NCBI GenBank assembly: GCA_021613375.1
Contig: CM038715.1
Span: 456,501 to 520,500, forward strand
Reading direction: 5' to 3'
DNA length: 64,000 nucleotides
From: Megaleporinus macrocephalus
Lineage: Eukaryota; Chordata; Actinopteri; Characiformes; Anostomidae
Part shown: piece after piece, positions 10,985 through 23,710 of the stretch
How the letters are laid out: each line of letters opens with the position of its first letter
Numbering within the stretch: position 1 is the first letter of the stretch
Program-made: the position numbers and the translations under genes
The notes under the pieces: generated by a model
What the model saw: the letters and a program-made list of their open reading frames with translations, nothing else
What the model was told of the DNA's origin: nothing
Database searches by the model: none

Positions 10985-11583
10985 AGAATTTCATTCTATA
11001 ATCTTAACTTTCATTCCATATTCTCAAGTTTCATTCCATATTCTCAAGTTTCATTCTATATTCTCAGACTTTCATTCCATATTCTCAAGTTTCATTCTAT
11101 ATTCTCAAGTTTTATTCTATATTCTCAGACTTTCATTCCATATTCTCAAGTTTCATTCTATATTCTCAAGTTTTATTCTATATTCTCAGACTTTCATTCC
11201 ATATTCTCAAGTTTCATTCTATATTCTCAAGTTTTATTCTATATTCTCAGACTTTCATTCCATATTCTCAAGTTTCATTCTATATTCTCAAGTTTTATTC
11301 TATATTCTCAGACTTTCATCCCATATTCTTAAGTTTCATTCCATATTCTCAAGTTTCAAACCATATTCTCAAGTTTCAATCCATATTCTCAAGTTTCATT
11401 CCATATTCTCAAGTTTCATTCCATATTCTCAAGTTTCATTCCATATTCTCAAGTTTTATTCTATATTCTCAGACTTTCATTCGATTTATTCATACTTTCA
11501 TTCCATATTCTCAGGTTTCTTTCCATATATTCAGACATTGATTCTATTTTCTCAAGTTTCATTCCATATATTCAGAGTTTTTA
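10985..11583 (+). repeat. 20-bp minisatellite, about 29 units
   Basis: Units of TTTCATTCCATATTCTCAAG alternating with a variant containing CAGAC. The first part shows a higher-order pattern of about three units. Because the period shifts between 20 and 21 bp, the open frame across it (10887-11711) is an artefact. Confidence 0.95.
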
Positions 11584-11585
11584 GT

Positions 11586-11587
<2 letters not shown>

Positions 11588-11667
<80 letters not shown>
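11588..11667. repeat. (AT)40 microsatellite
   Basis: Perfect AT run directly after the minisatellite. Confidence 0.97.
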
Positions 11668-11671
<4 letters not shown>

Positions 11672-12740
11672 ATTGGAAGTCCCATGTTGGCTGTTAACTC
11701 ACTTGCCATAGCGGCTCTGATGCTAGCGTCAATGGCAACAAAATGTTTGCTTTAACTATTCTTCTTTTAGAAATCTAGTTTGGTAATGTGGTTTTCAACA
11801 CATTAACCGAGACCTTACAAATCTCCGGTTCAACTTTGGTTTGACATACAAGTAGCAGTTATTGGGTGAGTTTTCAGATTTACAGATAGTTACAGTTTCT
11901 AGGTGATAAAGGACCAACCGGGTGAAGCATTTTGCTGCAGTTCCAGCCTGGGGCGGATCAGTGCTGCATCTCTACTACGTTAAGAGCCCTAAAGACAGAA
12001 GCTCACCAGCTAAACAGTGACCTATTCCCTGAACTTGTACCTGACTGGCTGTTTTTTAGTAACTAACTTCATAATGAGTTTATTTTAAAGGACCCTTGAA
12101 CATTTCAAATACAAAAAGTTAATTAAGGGATCCCAAACCCACTAGGGTCTTTTCGGGTCTTGAGTCCAAGGCAGTAGATTATATTTTCTAAAGAAACAAA
12201 GAATGTTTTTTCAGTGACTTTTTAGAGAATCTTTGTGCTCACATAATGACCATAAATACCAAAACCTGTATTAGTGAATGTGTGAATATCATATTAAAAG
12301 ACTATGTGGACATTATTATAGCCTCACACATATACATAGTATATACACTATATAGTATATATACTATAATACACATATAGACATTGTTCTCTGATGTTGT
12401 GTACAAAAGAAAAAGCCAGTGTCTCATCCTGTTAGCAGATAGGAAGGGTAAGAAATGCTGTGTGGCTCATAGCCCTTTTTAATGATGACACAGCGCTAGA
12501 GCTCTGTAGCAGCGATGCGATGGACTGCCTTCCGTCGCTGACAGTTTGAATACAACTCTTGTTCAGCATCTTTTCACTCAGTGACCTAGATCCCATTTCC
12601 TTTCTGTCTTCAGGTGGAGCTTTTATTTGTGTATGATGTTCCTTTTGTAAAGTTGATAATTATGTACGATCATTTGTAGCTATCTATGTTTAGTATATGC
12701 ATGTATAGTTCACATAATAAAAATAATTAATAAAAATATA
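11668..12740. other. No gene recognised
   Basis: Contains a TATA/TAGTATAT-rich palindromic patch near 12335-12380. No domain-bearing frame. Confidence 0.5.
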
Positions 12741-12821
12741 TTTATTAATGCATATTTCAATTGTGACATTGAGACAACATAGAAAATGTCTATTCTAATG
12801 CTAGAAATATGCATTAATAAA
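12741..12821. repeat. Perfect 18-bp inverted repeat
   Basis: TTTATTAATGCATATTTC (12741-12758) is matched by GAAATATGCATTAATAAA (12804-12821), separated by 45 bases. Possibly a MITE end pair or a simple hairpin. Confidence 0.8.
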
Positions 12822-12827
12822 CCCAGT

Positions 12828-13060
12828 GATATATTATTTTGACCGCCAGCTAATATCCATAGCAACCGCAGCTAGACAGGGTGGGTCCTGGTAGGTTGTC
12901 ACAGGTATATGGGTGTACGTGATCTGCAGGGATGGATTGATACCCAAATCGATTGAGATTTCCTTCCACGTGGGTGAGTGGGCCCAAAAAATGTCACAAA
13001 ATCATCCCCCAGATCATAACACACAACACCTACGCGCTGCCACCATTAGCTTCAGTCTGC
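12828..13060 (+). repeat. Unclassified repeat D, uninterrupted copy
   Basis: Shares blocks with 14385-14462 and 15345-15500: GCCAGCTAATATCCATAG, GGTAGGTTGTCACA, GATGGATTGATACCCAAAT, GTGGGCCCA and CATCCCCCAGATCATAAC. It serves as the unbroken reference for the copy split by the hAT element. Confidence 0.75.
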
Positions 13061-13502
13061 ACCTATACAGTTCATATAGTATTACTGTACAATTAGACAG
13101 AAATACAACTAAAGATTAGAAGAATGTTATATATGAATTCTAATCAGGCTACTGTAATATCGAACACTGGTATTTTGCAGTGTCTTAGAACAGAGTCCCA
13201 GCATTCCTCAGTCATACTATCTTTGAATCATTCAGTTTTGGATGCCTTTGCCTGATTATAGAGCAGACTATTCATTGGTGATCACTCATCCTCAGCGTCA
13301 GAAAGCTTGGGATTTATCTTTAGCCTATAATTGCTGAAATAATATCTGTGACACTGAAGACACTGAAGTCTTGAAGCTCCTCGTGTACGTTTATTCTCCT
13401 AATTTGGTTTGTTACGTGCCTACACAGTCACCCAGGCAGCACTGTTTGGACAACTTACGGTAATGAAGCCGTTTGTAAGCACTGGCTGATCCCTCTGACG
13501 AC

Positions 13503-13590
13503 AACCCTAACCCTAACCCTAACCCTAACCCTAACCCTAACCCTAACCCTAACCCTAACCCTAACCCTAACCCTAACCCTAACCCTAACT
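13503..13590. repeat. Interstitial telomere-type repeat (CCCTAA)14
   Basis: About 14.5 uninterrupted CCCTAA units with one degenerate end (CTAACTCTAG). It lies 400 bases upstream of the first placed Caskin exon. The G-rich strand (TTAGGG) is the - strand, the transcription template for this gene. Confidence 0.97.
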
Positions 13591-13993
13591 CTAGAGTTAC
13601 GCTGGAATTTCAATTACTCAGGCACTGCTTTGTTTGTTTGCCGGCCAGTGGAACAGCTGAAACAAAGACTTCAAAATCATTTCTGGTCTGCGGTGTTTCC
13701 CTGTTTGCTTGGATGAAAAAAGAAACTGGCATTGGTTTTCTTGACTGACCGTACAGACATCTTATGTAAAAACCTTTAGTGAGCTCAGCACAGCAATAAC
13801 AAAGCTCCATCAATCTGCAGCTGGTTCGGACGGATGGAAAAAGATGTGAGCTAAAAGTGTGAGACAAGTGCTTTCATGCCGTCGCGGCGCGTCTCATATT
13901 TTTCTAACGGAGGGATCAACAGTTGACAGATTTGTTGAACATGCCGTTCTGTTCTGACAGTGTTCTTCCACCATCTTCTTATTGTTTTTTCAG

Positions 13994-14045
13994 AGTTACT
14001 GGGCTCAACAAAGAAGCTGAACGTCAACTACCAGGACGCCGATGG
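13994..14045 (+). CDS. caskin2: Caskin exon: lead-in to ankyrin repeat 1
   Basis: The acceptor is TTTTTTCAG and the donor GTAAGT. The 52-bp exon starts with two bases completing a codon (probably Lys, or Glu if joined to the candidate exon at 10184), then encodes LLGSTKKLNVNYQDADG. This is the conserved segment just before ankyrin repeat 1 in Caskins. It ends with two bases of a Gly codon, completed by the first base of the exon at 32241. The upstream exon with the family's normal N-terminus was not found in the preceding 14 kb. Confidence 0.9.
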
Positions 14046-14384
14046 GTAAGTGCTGTGTTTGACAGTGTGAGTGACTGTTGGTCTTAGAGGGCGCCACCTC
14101 CGTTTTTCATCTTTCTGGTTATTAAATGTGGCTGACACGCTTAGTTGTTGCACTGTTTTCAGTGCCTGGCATGTTAATTGCCTATATCGTGAGCTCATAG
14201 TAAGTAATACTTTTGCTGTATTCTACTATTACTGAGCATGGAGAGAAAGAACATACTGAACTCTAGAGTGTGTTCACCACTGCGAGTTACTCTATAAAGC
14301 CTGAAACAATCATTTAATAATTTATTACAGTCAAAGAGTTAAAGGTAATGAGACAGATCTTCATTATGTAAATGATGAATCCAC

Positions 14385-14462
14385 ATTATTTTGATTGCCA
14401 GCTAATATCCATAGTAACCTCAGCTAGACAGCCTGGTAGGTTGTCACACGTATATGGAGAAT
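14385..14462 (+). repeat. Repeat D, left half of split copy
   Basis: GCCAGCTAATATCCATAG through GTTGTCACACGTATATGG, interrupted just before the hAT-like element at 14471. Confidence 0.75.
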
Positions 14463-14470
14463 CCATAGAG

Positions 14471-15287
14471 CAGGAGTATTTAATTAGAGTCAGTAAGGTC
14501 CAGTTAGAGGAGATCTCCTCAGGCCAAGGTCCAGACCATCATCATTTCTAGCGTGTGTTCTGATTCAGTGGTGTATCCTGTTTACTGAAGTAGTCTAGTA
14601 TCAGCATCTTATACCATCAGCTACTGAAACACCAACACATCACACATACCGTTCAGTATATTTCAGTATATTTACTGTTTAAATACTGAACTGAATGAAT
14701 TATTTATAAAGTTCTAATAAATTGTTTGTCCTCACTTCAAGTAAAAACAAGGGCTACATTAAAAAAAAACAGAATGCTTTTAAGAAAAGTGCATCTTAAA
14801 GTGTTTATTTATAGAGAAAGTAAATAAAGGTGGTTCTTCTTGTTAACTCAGCTTCACAGATGAACATGTTGGTTGTACAGAGCGGTATTCTCCAGAACTA
14901 GACGAGCAGGTCCATTCCAGAACCGTTCCTGTTAAACACTCAGTTTTCTCTGTTCACTTTCCTGTTTTTAGAGCTCGTTATTCTTTCGGACTCGCTTTAG
15001 TCTCCGGCTGCTGCTCCTCGCTTACTACCTCACCTGTGTGCACCACAGGTCCCAATGTGCACAGATCTGATTGGCTGAGGAGCCTTCGGGGATATTATAG
15101 CGCACGCAATTGGTCTCTGAGTTCACTGCACCGTAAAGCCTGTATACCGTAAAGACAAGAAAAGCTCCACCTCTTAAAATAAACACAGTCAGAATTAAAT
15201 CATTCTCAATAGTTTATCAGTTTGGGTCCACATCAGACAATGTCTGGGTCCGGATCCGGATTGCGGTCCGCCTATTAGTGACCCCTG
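14471..15287 (+). mobile_element. hAT-like non-autonomous element (family B) with perfect 8-bp TSD
   Basis: An 817-bp element starting CAGGAGTATTTAATTAGAGT and ending ATTAGTGACCCCTG. It is bounded by identical 8-mers CCATAGAG at 14463-14470 and 15288-15295. CAG-type ends with an 8-bp duplication are characteristic of hAT elements. It carries no transposase. Related copies: 31064, 37561, 40983, 45302 and 52884. Confidence 0.92.
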
Positions 15288-15344
15288 CCATAGAGCGAAC
15301 ACTGTCATATTGTCTTGCTGTAATATCCGCCCCAGGGAAGACAA

Positions 15345-15500
15345 TCAGCATGTATGGGGGTACGTGATCTGCAAGGATGGATTGATACCCAAATTGGTTG
15401 AGAGGTCCTTCCATGTGGATGAGTGGGCCCAGAGAATGCTACAAAAACATCCCCCAGATCATAACCCATAACACCTACGCCCTGCTGCCATTGAAAGTAG
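15345..15500 (+). repeat. Repeat D, right half of split copy
   Basis: Resumes with GGGTACGTGATCTGCAAGGA and ends near CCCATAACACCTACGC, matching 12905-13060. Confidence 0.75.
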
Positions 15501-16997
<1,497 letters not shown>

Positions 16998-17139
16998 CGA
17001 AGTAAGGCTCTCTCTGTAACTGAGTGAACATGTGGTCTGTGTGGAAGTATTTTCAGGGCTCTTCTCAATAACTGGTTAGTTTTGGGTATGAAGAGATGTA
17101 TGTAACACTCTTTCAGCAGTAATATGATCATACTGTATT

Positions 17140-17375
17140 TTTTGGGGGGTCAGATAAAAATATTTAGTTTATCTTGTTAAGTCAGTGTTCAATAAATGAT
17201 GTTAAGTTCAGAAATGTTGTGCAGCCACTTCTTATTAATAATAATGTGACATTTTAGCAGCAAATAAAGCAGAAAACTTTATTGGCGGCACATATTGGCC
17301 ATTCGCTGACCCTGACCTCTAAACATCAGCATCAGCATCAGCTATAGAAAAACCCATATCAGTCGCTCTCTAGTT
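17140..17375 (+). repeat. Repeat E, right part
   Basis: Matches 43803-44042: TCAGTGTTCAATAAATGATG, GCAGCCACTTCTT, GTGACATTTTAGCAGCAAAT, GCTGACCCTGACCTCTAAAC and AGAAAAACCCATAT. Confidence 0.75.
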
Positions 17376-18634
17376 TCAGATGCAGAAATTAACATTACAC
17401 TGATGAAGAAATGGTAACAATATTAGAGAATTCTCTCACATACTCAGAAGACACAGCCTTCACCAAGTTTTGATCTTGATCTTTAAATGTTCTGCTTAAA
17501 AACTCTTTCATGTTGATGCTTGTAGAGGTCAGATTCGCTCGCTTAAAGGGTCCCAGGAAAGGTCCCCCTCTGTTACAAAATGTTGTAATGTCTCTGAACT
17601 TATAGCAGCATAGTGTTGCTTTAACATGGAGGCAATTTTTACAGCAATTTCTTTGATCTTGTCTCATGTTTCTGTGCCATTTGCTTTGAAATGTAATGAA
17701 CATATAGTGAACATATAATGAACACAGTCCAACAAAGCTGGACAAAGTGTTTTAATCATAAATAATAATTAATAATTGTGGTAATTATAGTGACCTTATT
17801 ATTGTTCTGTTTGTGTGCACACATTATAAAGGCATCATGCTTAATTCTCTTTCTTTTAAACATTTTTACATTTCTTATTTGTTTAAACTGATTTATTTGA
17901 ATGCTTTGTTTCTTATTTCTTTATTTATGTAAAGCACTTTGAGTTGCCACTGTGTATGAAAGCTGCCTTGCCTTGATAGATGACACAATATCACACAGAA
18001 TGCTCCACCACATGTAATATACACTAAATGTGGACATGTTGTGATTGCAGTGTAGGTTTCATTTACCTGCTTAAACAAATTAAGGATAATATTTAATATA
18101 ACTGAAGCTGGACGGGAAAATGATTTCACGTTGTATGTTGTGATTTTCATGCTCGATCGGTAAATGCTGTCTGAAGGCAGATTTGATTGAGTTTGGGAAT
18201 CATCACCAAAGTTTCTAAACTTCAAACAGAGTTAACATTCGACTAATGAACACACACTCTCACATAAATACACACATTTCAGTCTAATGTGTTATAACTG
18301 TCATCATGCTTGGACTGCTTGAGGTTTTGATTTGCTGAGATTAAAGCCAGTGGTTGGGCAGGTGGGTGGAGAGATGGAAGGAGGAAGGCAGGAGAGGGGG
18401 GCCGAGAATACGCTGCCATTGCATGGGTTATATTAAAAAGATTAAAAATATGCTGTTAAATTTGTCAGCAATTACTTTGGCTTCTTTAAACAGACCAGAT
18501 TTTTCTTTCTGGTATCCTCGACTCGTTCAGCCTTGGGTTACACATTATGCAGCCTCAGGCAAGAACCGTGGAGAATGACGTTTATCATAACGACCCAAAT
18601 ACTACTTCTTAACACGGTGGCTCGGAATATACAC
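17376..18634. other. No gene recognised
   Basis: AT-rich, with 110-116 codon frames on - that show no recognisable domain. Confidence 0.5.
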
Positions 18635-19606
18635 CTTATTTGGCCACACCTACTTTCAAGTGTGTGTTTCTTCCGTCTTTGTGTTAGAACTTCCGCTCAG
18701 CTAACCAAAATGAATACAGCTACATGGGAGGAGACCAGAGAGACAGTAAGAAGCTCAAATAGGACAACACTGTCTCAGCCGAGGTTAATAACACAGTGGG
18801 TGGGTAATATGAGAAGGTGGTCTGAGGTTAATAACACAGTGAGTGGGTGATATGAGAAGGTGGTCTGAGGTTAATAACACAGTGAGTGGGTGATATGAGA
18901 AGGTGGTCTGAGGTTACTTATGGAGACATGTTTAATTACTCTGTACTCTCGGAAGGTGTAGACGGTTCAGTAATGAAAAACTATAAAAGTACTGAAGCGT
19001 ATCAGTACCTGCACAGTGGGAAGGTGGGCGTGTCCTCCTACACACAGACGGTGAGTTTATATTTCTGAAAGCCTGTTAAACCCAAGTCCAGCCAGCTGCC
19101 CGAGCCACTCTGCGTGGGTGTTAGTTACAGTCCAGATAGCCTAGCGCGGTGGACACTGATCAGAAAACAGTTACTGAACTGATAGACTCACCAGCACCCG
19201 ACACGTCTGCTTCCTCGGAGCTTCATAAGCGAGACGTTTCTCTGGATAAGGAAGCTCTGGTGCTGGTTCTCCTACACAGAATGGTAAGAGCAGACATACG
19301 GAGGTTTGGGTGGATGTTTTAAATTTAGGGCTTCAATCATAGATGCAGGTGGTCTTCTTTGGAAGGCGGCCCCCCAACACTCTGATCTTTATGTGCTGTG
19401 TTCGTAACTCTGTTGTTCAAGCCAAGTTTTCATCTTCTTCCAATTACTGACTCCCTCTAACTGAACATGTTATTCTAGCCATTTTATATGTTTGTTGTTG
19501 TTTTGCTTGTAATCAGTATCAACATCTGCGCTCGCACCGGAAGTTCTAACACAAAGTAAACAAACATGCCCCCCCCAGTGTTGTAATGGAAAATAACATG
19601 AATACT
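18635..19606 (+). mobile_element. TIR-bounded element with captured gene fragment, copy 1
   Basis: About 970 bp, nearly identical outside the minisatellite to 42551-43778. Near its ends are inverted TTTGTGTTAGAACTTCCG (18677-18694) and CGGAAGTTCTAACACAAAG. Inside are exon-like blocks at 18710, 18912 and 19140 and a 43-bp minisatellite of three units (18782-18912). The two copies differ in length by about 256 bp, which equals six 43-bp units. Confidence 0.8.
18710..19283 (+). pseudogene. Three-exon gene fragment inside the TIR element, copy 1
   Basis: Exon a: MNTATWEETRET, ending at donor GTAAGA. The 43-bp repeats fill the first intron. Exon b, from GTTACTTATGGAGAC: VTYGDMFNYSVLSEGVDGS, then YKSTEAYQYLHSGKVG and SSYTQT to donor GTGAGT at 19051. 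Exon c, from 19140: PSAVDTDQKTVTELIDSP, then SSELHKRDVSLDKEALVLVL and LHRM to donor GTAAGA at 19284. All junctions are phase 0. The YKSTEAYQYLHSGKVG block recalls proteins multiplied in fish genomes that carry SWIM/YqaJ domains, but I am not sure. No downstream catalytic part is present, so this is a 5' fragment. Confidence 0.5.
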
Positions 19607-19627
19607 GTTGATAAAAGAACTGACTTT

Positions 19628-22132
19628 AGGTGCGTCTGAAATCTCCTATTTGTCTACTACTCAGTATTAAATCAGTAGGCGAGTGTGGCTAGTATGTCTG
19701 AATACTCAGTAGTAAATTAATAGCAAGCGTGGCTAGTATGTCTGAATACTCAGTAGTGAATCAGTAGCGTGCGTGGCTAGTATGTCTGAATACTCAGTAG
19801 TAAATCAGTAGGCGAGCGTGGCTAGTATGTCTGAATACTCAGTAGTAAATCAGTAGCGAGCGTGGCTAGTATGTCTGAATACTCAGTAGTGAATCAGTAG
19901 CGAGCGTGGCTAGTGTGTCTGAATACTCAGTAGTAAATCAGTAGCGAGCGTGGCTAGTATGTCTGAATACTCAGTAGTGAATCAGTAGCGTGCGTGGCTA
20001 GTATGTCTGAATACTCAGTAGTAAATCAGTAGGCGAGCGTGGCTAGTATGTCTGAATACTCAGTAGTAAATCAGTAGCGAGCGTGGCTAGTATGTCTGAA
20101 TACTCAGTAGTGAATCAGTAGCGAGCGTGGCTAGTGTGTCTGAATACTCAGTAGTAAATCAGTAGGCGAGCGTGGCTAGTATGTCTGAATACTCAGTAGT
20201 GAATCAGTAGCGTGCGTGGCTAGTATGTCTGAATACTCAGTAGTAAATCAGTAGGCGAGCGTGGCTAGTATGTCTGAATACTCAGTAGTAGATCAGTAGC
20301 GAGCGTGGCTAGTATGTCTGAATACTCAGTAGTGAATCAGTAGCGAGCGTGGCTAGTGTGTCTGAATACTCAGTAGTAAATCAGTAGCGAGCGTGGCTAG
20401 TATGTCTGAATACTCAGTAGTAAATCAGTAGACGAGCGTGGCTAGTATGTCTGAATACTCAGTAGTAAATCAGTAGGCGAGCGTGGCTAGTATGTCTGAA
20501 TACTCAGTAGTGAATCAGTAGGCAAGCGTGGCTAGTATGTCTGAATACTCAGTAGTAAATCAGTAGGTGAGCGCGGCTAGTATGTCTGAATACTCAGTAG
20601 TAAATCAGTAGGCGAGCACGGCTAGTATGTCTGAATACTCAGTAGTAAATCAGTAGGCGAGCGCGGCTAGTATGTCTGAATACTCAGTAGTGAATCAGTA
20701 GGCGAGCGCGGCTAGTATGTCTGAATACTCAGTAGTGAATCAGTAGGAGAGCGCGGCTAGTATGTCTGAATACTCAGTAGTGTAATCAGTAGGTGAGCGT
20801 GGCTAGTATGTCTGAATACTCAGTAGTGAATCAGTAGGAGAGCGCGGCTAGTATGTCTGAATACTCAGTAGTAAATCAGTAGGCGAGCACGGCTAGTATG
20901 TCTGAATACTCAGTAGTAAATCAGTAGGCGAGCGCGGCTAGTATGTCTGAATACTCAGTAGTGAATCAGTAGGAGAGCGCGGCTAGTATGTCTGAATACT
21001 CAGTAGTGTAATCAGTAGGTGAGCGTGGCTAGTATGTCTGAATACTCAGTAGTAAATCAGTAGGCGAGCGCGGCTAATATGTCTGAATACTCAGTAGTAA
21101 ATCAGTAGGCGAGCGTGGCTAGTATGTCTGAATACTCAGTAGTAAATCAGTAGGCGAGCGCGGCTAGTATGTCTGAATACTCAGTAGTGAATCATTAGCG
21201 AGCGCGGCTAGTATGTCTGAATACTCAGTAGTGAATCAGTAGCGAGCGCGGCTAGTATGTCTGAATACTCAGTAGTGAATCAGTAGGAGAGCGCGGCTAG
21301 TATGTCTGAATACTCAGTAGTGTAATCAGTAGGTGAGCGTGGCTAGTATGTCTGAATACTCAGTAGTAAATCAGTAGGCGAGCGCGGCTAGTATGTCTGA
21401 ATACTCAGTAGTAAATCAGCAGGCGAGCGGCTAGTATGTCTGAATACTCAGTAGTAAATCAGTAGGTGAGCGCGGCTAGTATGTCTGAATACTCAGTAGT
21501 AAATCAGTAGGCGAGCGCGGCTAGTATGTCTGAATACTCAGTAGTAAATCAGTAGGCGAGCGTGGCTAGTATGTCTGAATACTCAGTAGGTATTGAGTAG
21601 TATGTGAACGGTACCCGGATGACCTCCTGAATCAGCAGCTATATTTATGTAGGTGAACACAGCACACTGCGCTATCCCATGATTCACCTGGAGCCGCGGA
21701 TGAATTCAAAGTGGAGTAAATAAACAGTGTAAAGCTGAACGTCGGCTGTGTGTACGTAGCTACGCTAGTGAACTGCCGCTACAGAAGTTAGCGCTACTGC
21801 TGAGATAAACAATGATTACATTCCTCCCGTTTCATCTTCTCTGATCTACAGCTCCACACCGTCTGATACATAATCAGATAAAAACTCAGACCAGAGTCAC
21901 TAAAAGTCTAAATCTGTCAGTAAACGAGCTTTTAATGAATAGCAGGACTTTTACGGTGGTGGTCTGACGTCTTGAGTCACAGGACGCTGGTAATATGGTG
22001 GACGTAGTACATCTGAGATTGTGTGGTACTAAAACTCTCCTACTGACATTATCTACTAGTCTGACGCTCGAGCAGTAAGTACTGACTCTAATCCAGTACC
22101 TACTGACTAGTAGGCGATTTCGGACGCAGCTT
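19628..22132 (+). mobile_element. MITE family F, swollen by a minisatellite
   Basis: Left end AGGTGCGTCTGAAATCTCCT and right end CGATTTCGGACGCAGCTT are imperfect inverted repeats, each followed inward by CTACT/CAGTA-type sequence. The element spans 2.5 kb, of which about 1.9 kb is tandem repeat. The unique right part (21600-22080) contains AT-rich and GC-mixed sequence with no coding frame. Confidence 0.7.
19640..21592 (+). repeat. 44/45-bp minisatellite, about 43 copies
   Basis: Units contain TAGTATGTCTGAATACTCAG, then TAGTAAATCAGTAGGCGAGC and GTGGC or GCGGC. The first half mostly has GCGTGGC and the second half mostly GCGCGGC, showing local homogenisation. The unit motif resembles the element's own subterminal sequence. 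Confidence 0.95.
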
Positions 22133-23039
22133 TTCTCTCAGTGTGGAACTTAGTATCAGTTCTAGCAACATTCATGATCTGAGCGCTTGCAAACTGAGTG
22201 AGCTCACTCTGTTCTGCTTTCTCGCTTTGTTAAAAATCATTCTTCGTTCTGTGAACCGAATCCCTCAGAGGAGCCCACCGAGTTGTGGAATTGAATTAAA
22301 TGAGGCTTCTGCAGATGTAACTTCCGTATAACTTCATTTACCGAGTTAACTCTGAAAGCAAAGTGTCTCTGCAGTCTTCCGCTTCACTGATATCGCTCCA
22401 TTGTTCCATGTGACACCCCACGATCTATTATCTTTTACTCTGAAAAGTGCAAAGACGATGAGTTTGACGAAGCCCAAGGTGAGGAAAAAGAAGGAATGCA
22501 AATGAACTGTATCACAGAGGGGCTTCGCGCGTAGCTAATGGGGCCTGCCCCCCCGCTTTAAGGGGGAATAATTGTAGGAATGATTGCCGTCGTTGTTGAC
22601 TCGGAGGTTGCGGAGAACAGTATAAGGTTGAGGCAGTTAAGCTGGGCTATGAAAAAGTGTAGTTAAGCAGAAGAATATTCATGGTGACATGTGAGCTGCT
22701 GTCGAATGCGAGGGTCTTGTTCCTCACAGGAGACAAAAGCAGCGGAGAATTGAGCGCTGTGATAGAGTCAGGGGCAGAACATTAGCATGTTTGAGCACTA
22801 ATTTGTGCTTTCATGAGCAGGAGGGGAAGAGCTGAGAAATGGCCTCCTCGGGGAGCAGCAGCCGAGGAAGAGGAAAAACATTTCATTATTCATCACTGCT
22901 ACTGGCACTGTTCGCTCAACCACCCTACTTTCTTCTGTCTGTCTTTCGCGCTCGCTTTCTTTCTTTTTTCTGAATTTCTATATGTCTGTCTGTCTAATTA
23001 ATTCGTCGTGTCTGCCTGTGTCCTTCAGAGCTGTGTAAT
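22133..23039. other. No gene recognised
   Basis: Nothing beyond short frames. Confidence 0.5.
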
Positions 23040-23200
23040 GGCAAGAACCTGGTGATACAATACATGAACAGCAGTAACGATATCACGATATACTGCGATA
23101 CTGCAAGCAAAGTGATTTACTGAGATTTTTCAGATCTTATTATTAAAACACACCACTGTATGAACAGGTTTATCAATGCTTACAATAGCATTGCGCCCTT
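23040..23200 (+). repeat. Repeat G, diverged fragment
   Basis: Shares CGATATCACGATATACTG, GCAAGCAAAGTGAT and AAAACACACCACT..ATGAACAGGTTT with the duplicated units at 25270-25410 and 26050-26190. Confidence 0.7.
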
Positions 23201-23314
23201 GTGCTGCTTGTTAATGTTGGAGTGGAGCTTAAAAAAAAAAGGGTTAAAACACTGCCATCTAGTGGTCAGAGGTTTAAACACAACACACAATCACTCACTG
23301 TCTGCCAGGAATCT

Positions 23315-23710
23315 GTTCAAGTTTCAAGTTTATTTGTCATTTGCACATCATGTCAGGACATAACATGCATTGAAATGCTTGGGGTGAGGCTCAGATAAAA
23401 CTCTACTGCAGGGCAGCATTATATATATAAAACAGTACAAACATACAATAAATAGACAATATTAAAGTAAAAATAAGCTAAAAATATACATATAGGTATA
23501 ACTGAAATATATAAAGGACTATACAATACACAAGATATAAACATAGGATATACAGGGGGACATCTGTGAAAAATGTTGCATAGGCAGGTTCTAAGTAGAT
23601 ATATCTATATCTATTTAAAGTGACTTAGTGATATGATGATATTGTCCATAGCAGCGATATCAGAATTAATAATATAAAGTGTATAATGTGCAGTGGTCGA
23701 GTGAACGGTA
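23315..23710 (+). repeat. Interspersed repeat H, copy 1
   Basis: TCAAGTTTATTTGTCATTTG, ATGCATTGAAATGCTTGGGG, ACATACAATAAATAGACAA, and later GCAGTGGTCGAGTGAACGGTA, in the same order as 24174-24470. Possibly the end of a LINE in reverse. Confidence 0.75.

Noticed and set aside
10887..11711. 274-codon repetitive frame
   Set aside because: Produced by the TTTCATTCCATATTCTCAAG array running into (AT)n.
19640..21592. CRISPR-like array of regular repeats
   Set aside because: No unique spacers. Units are contiguous 44/45-bp minisatellite copies in a vertebrate intron.
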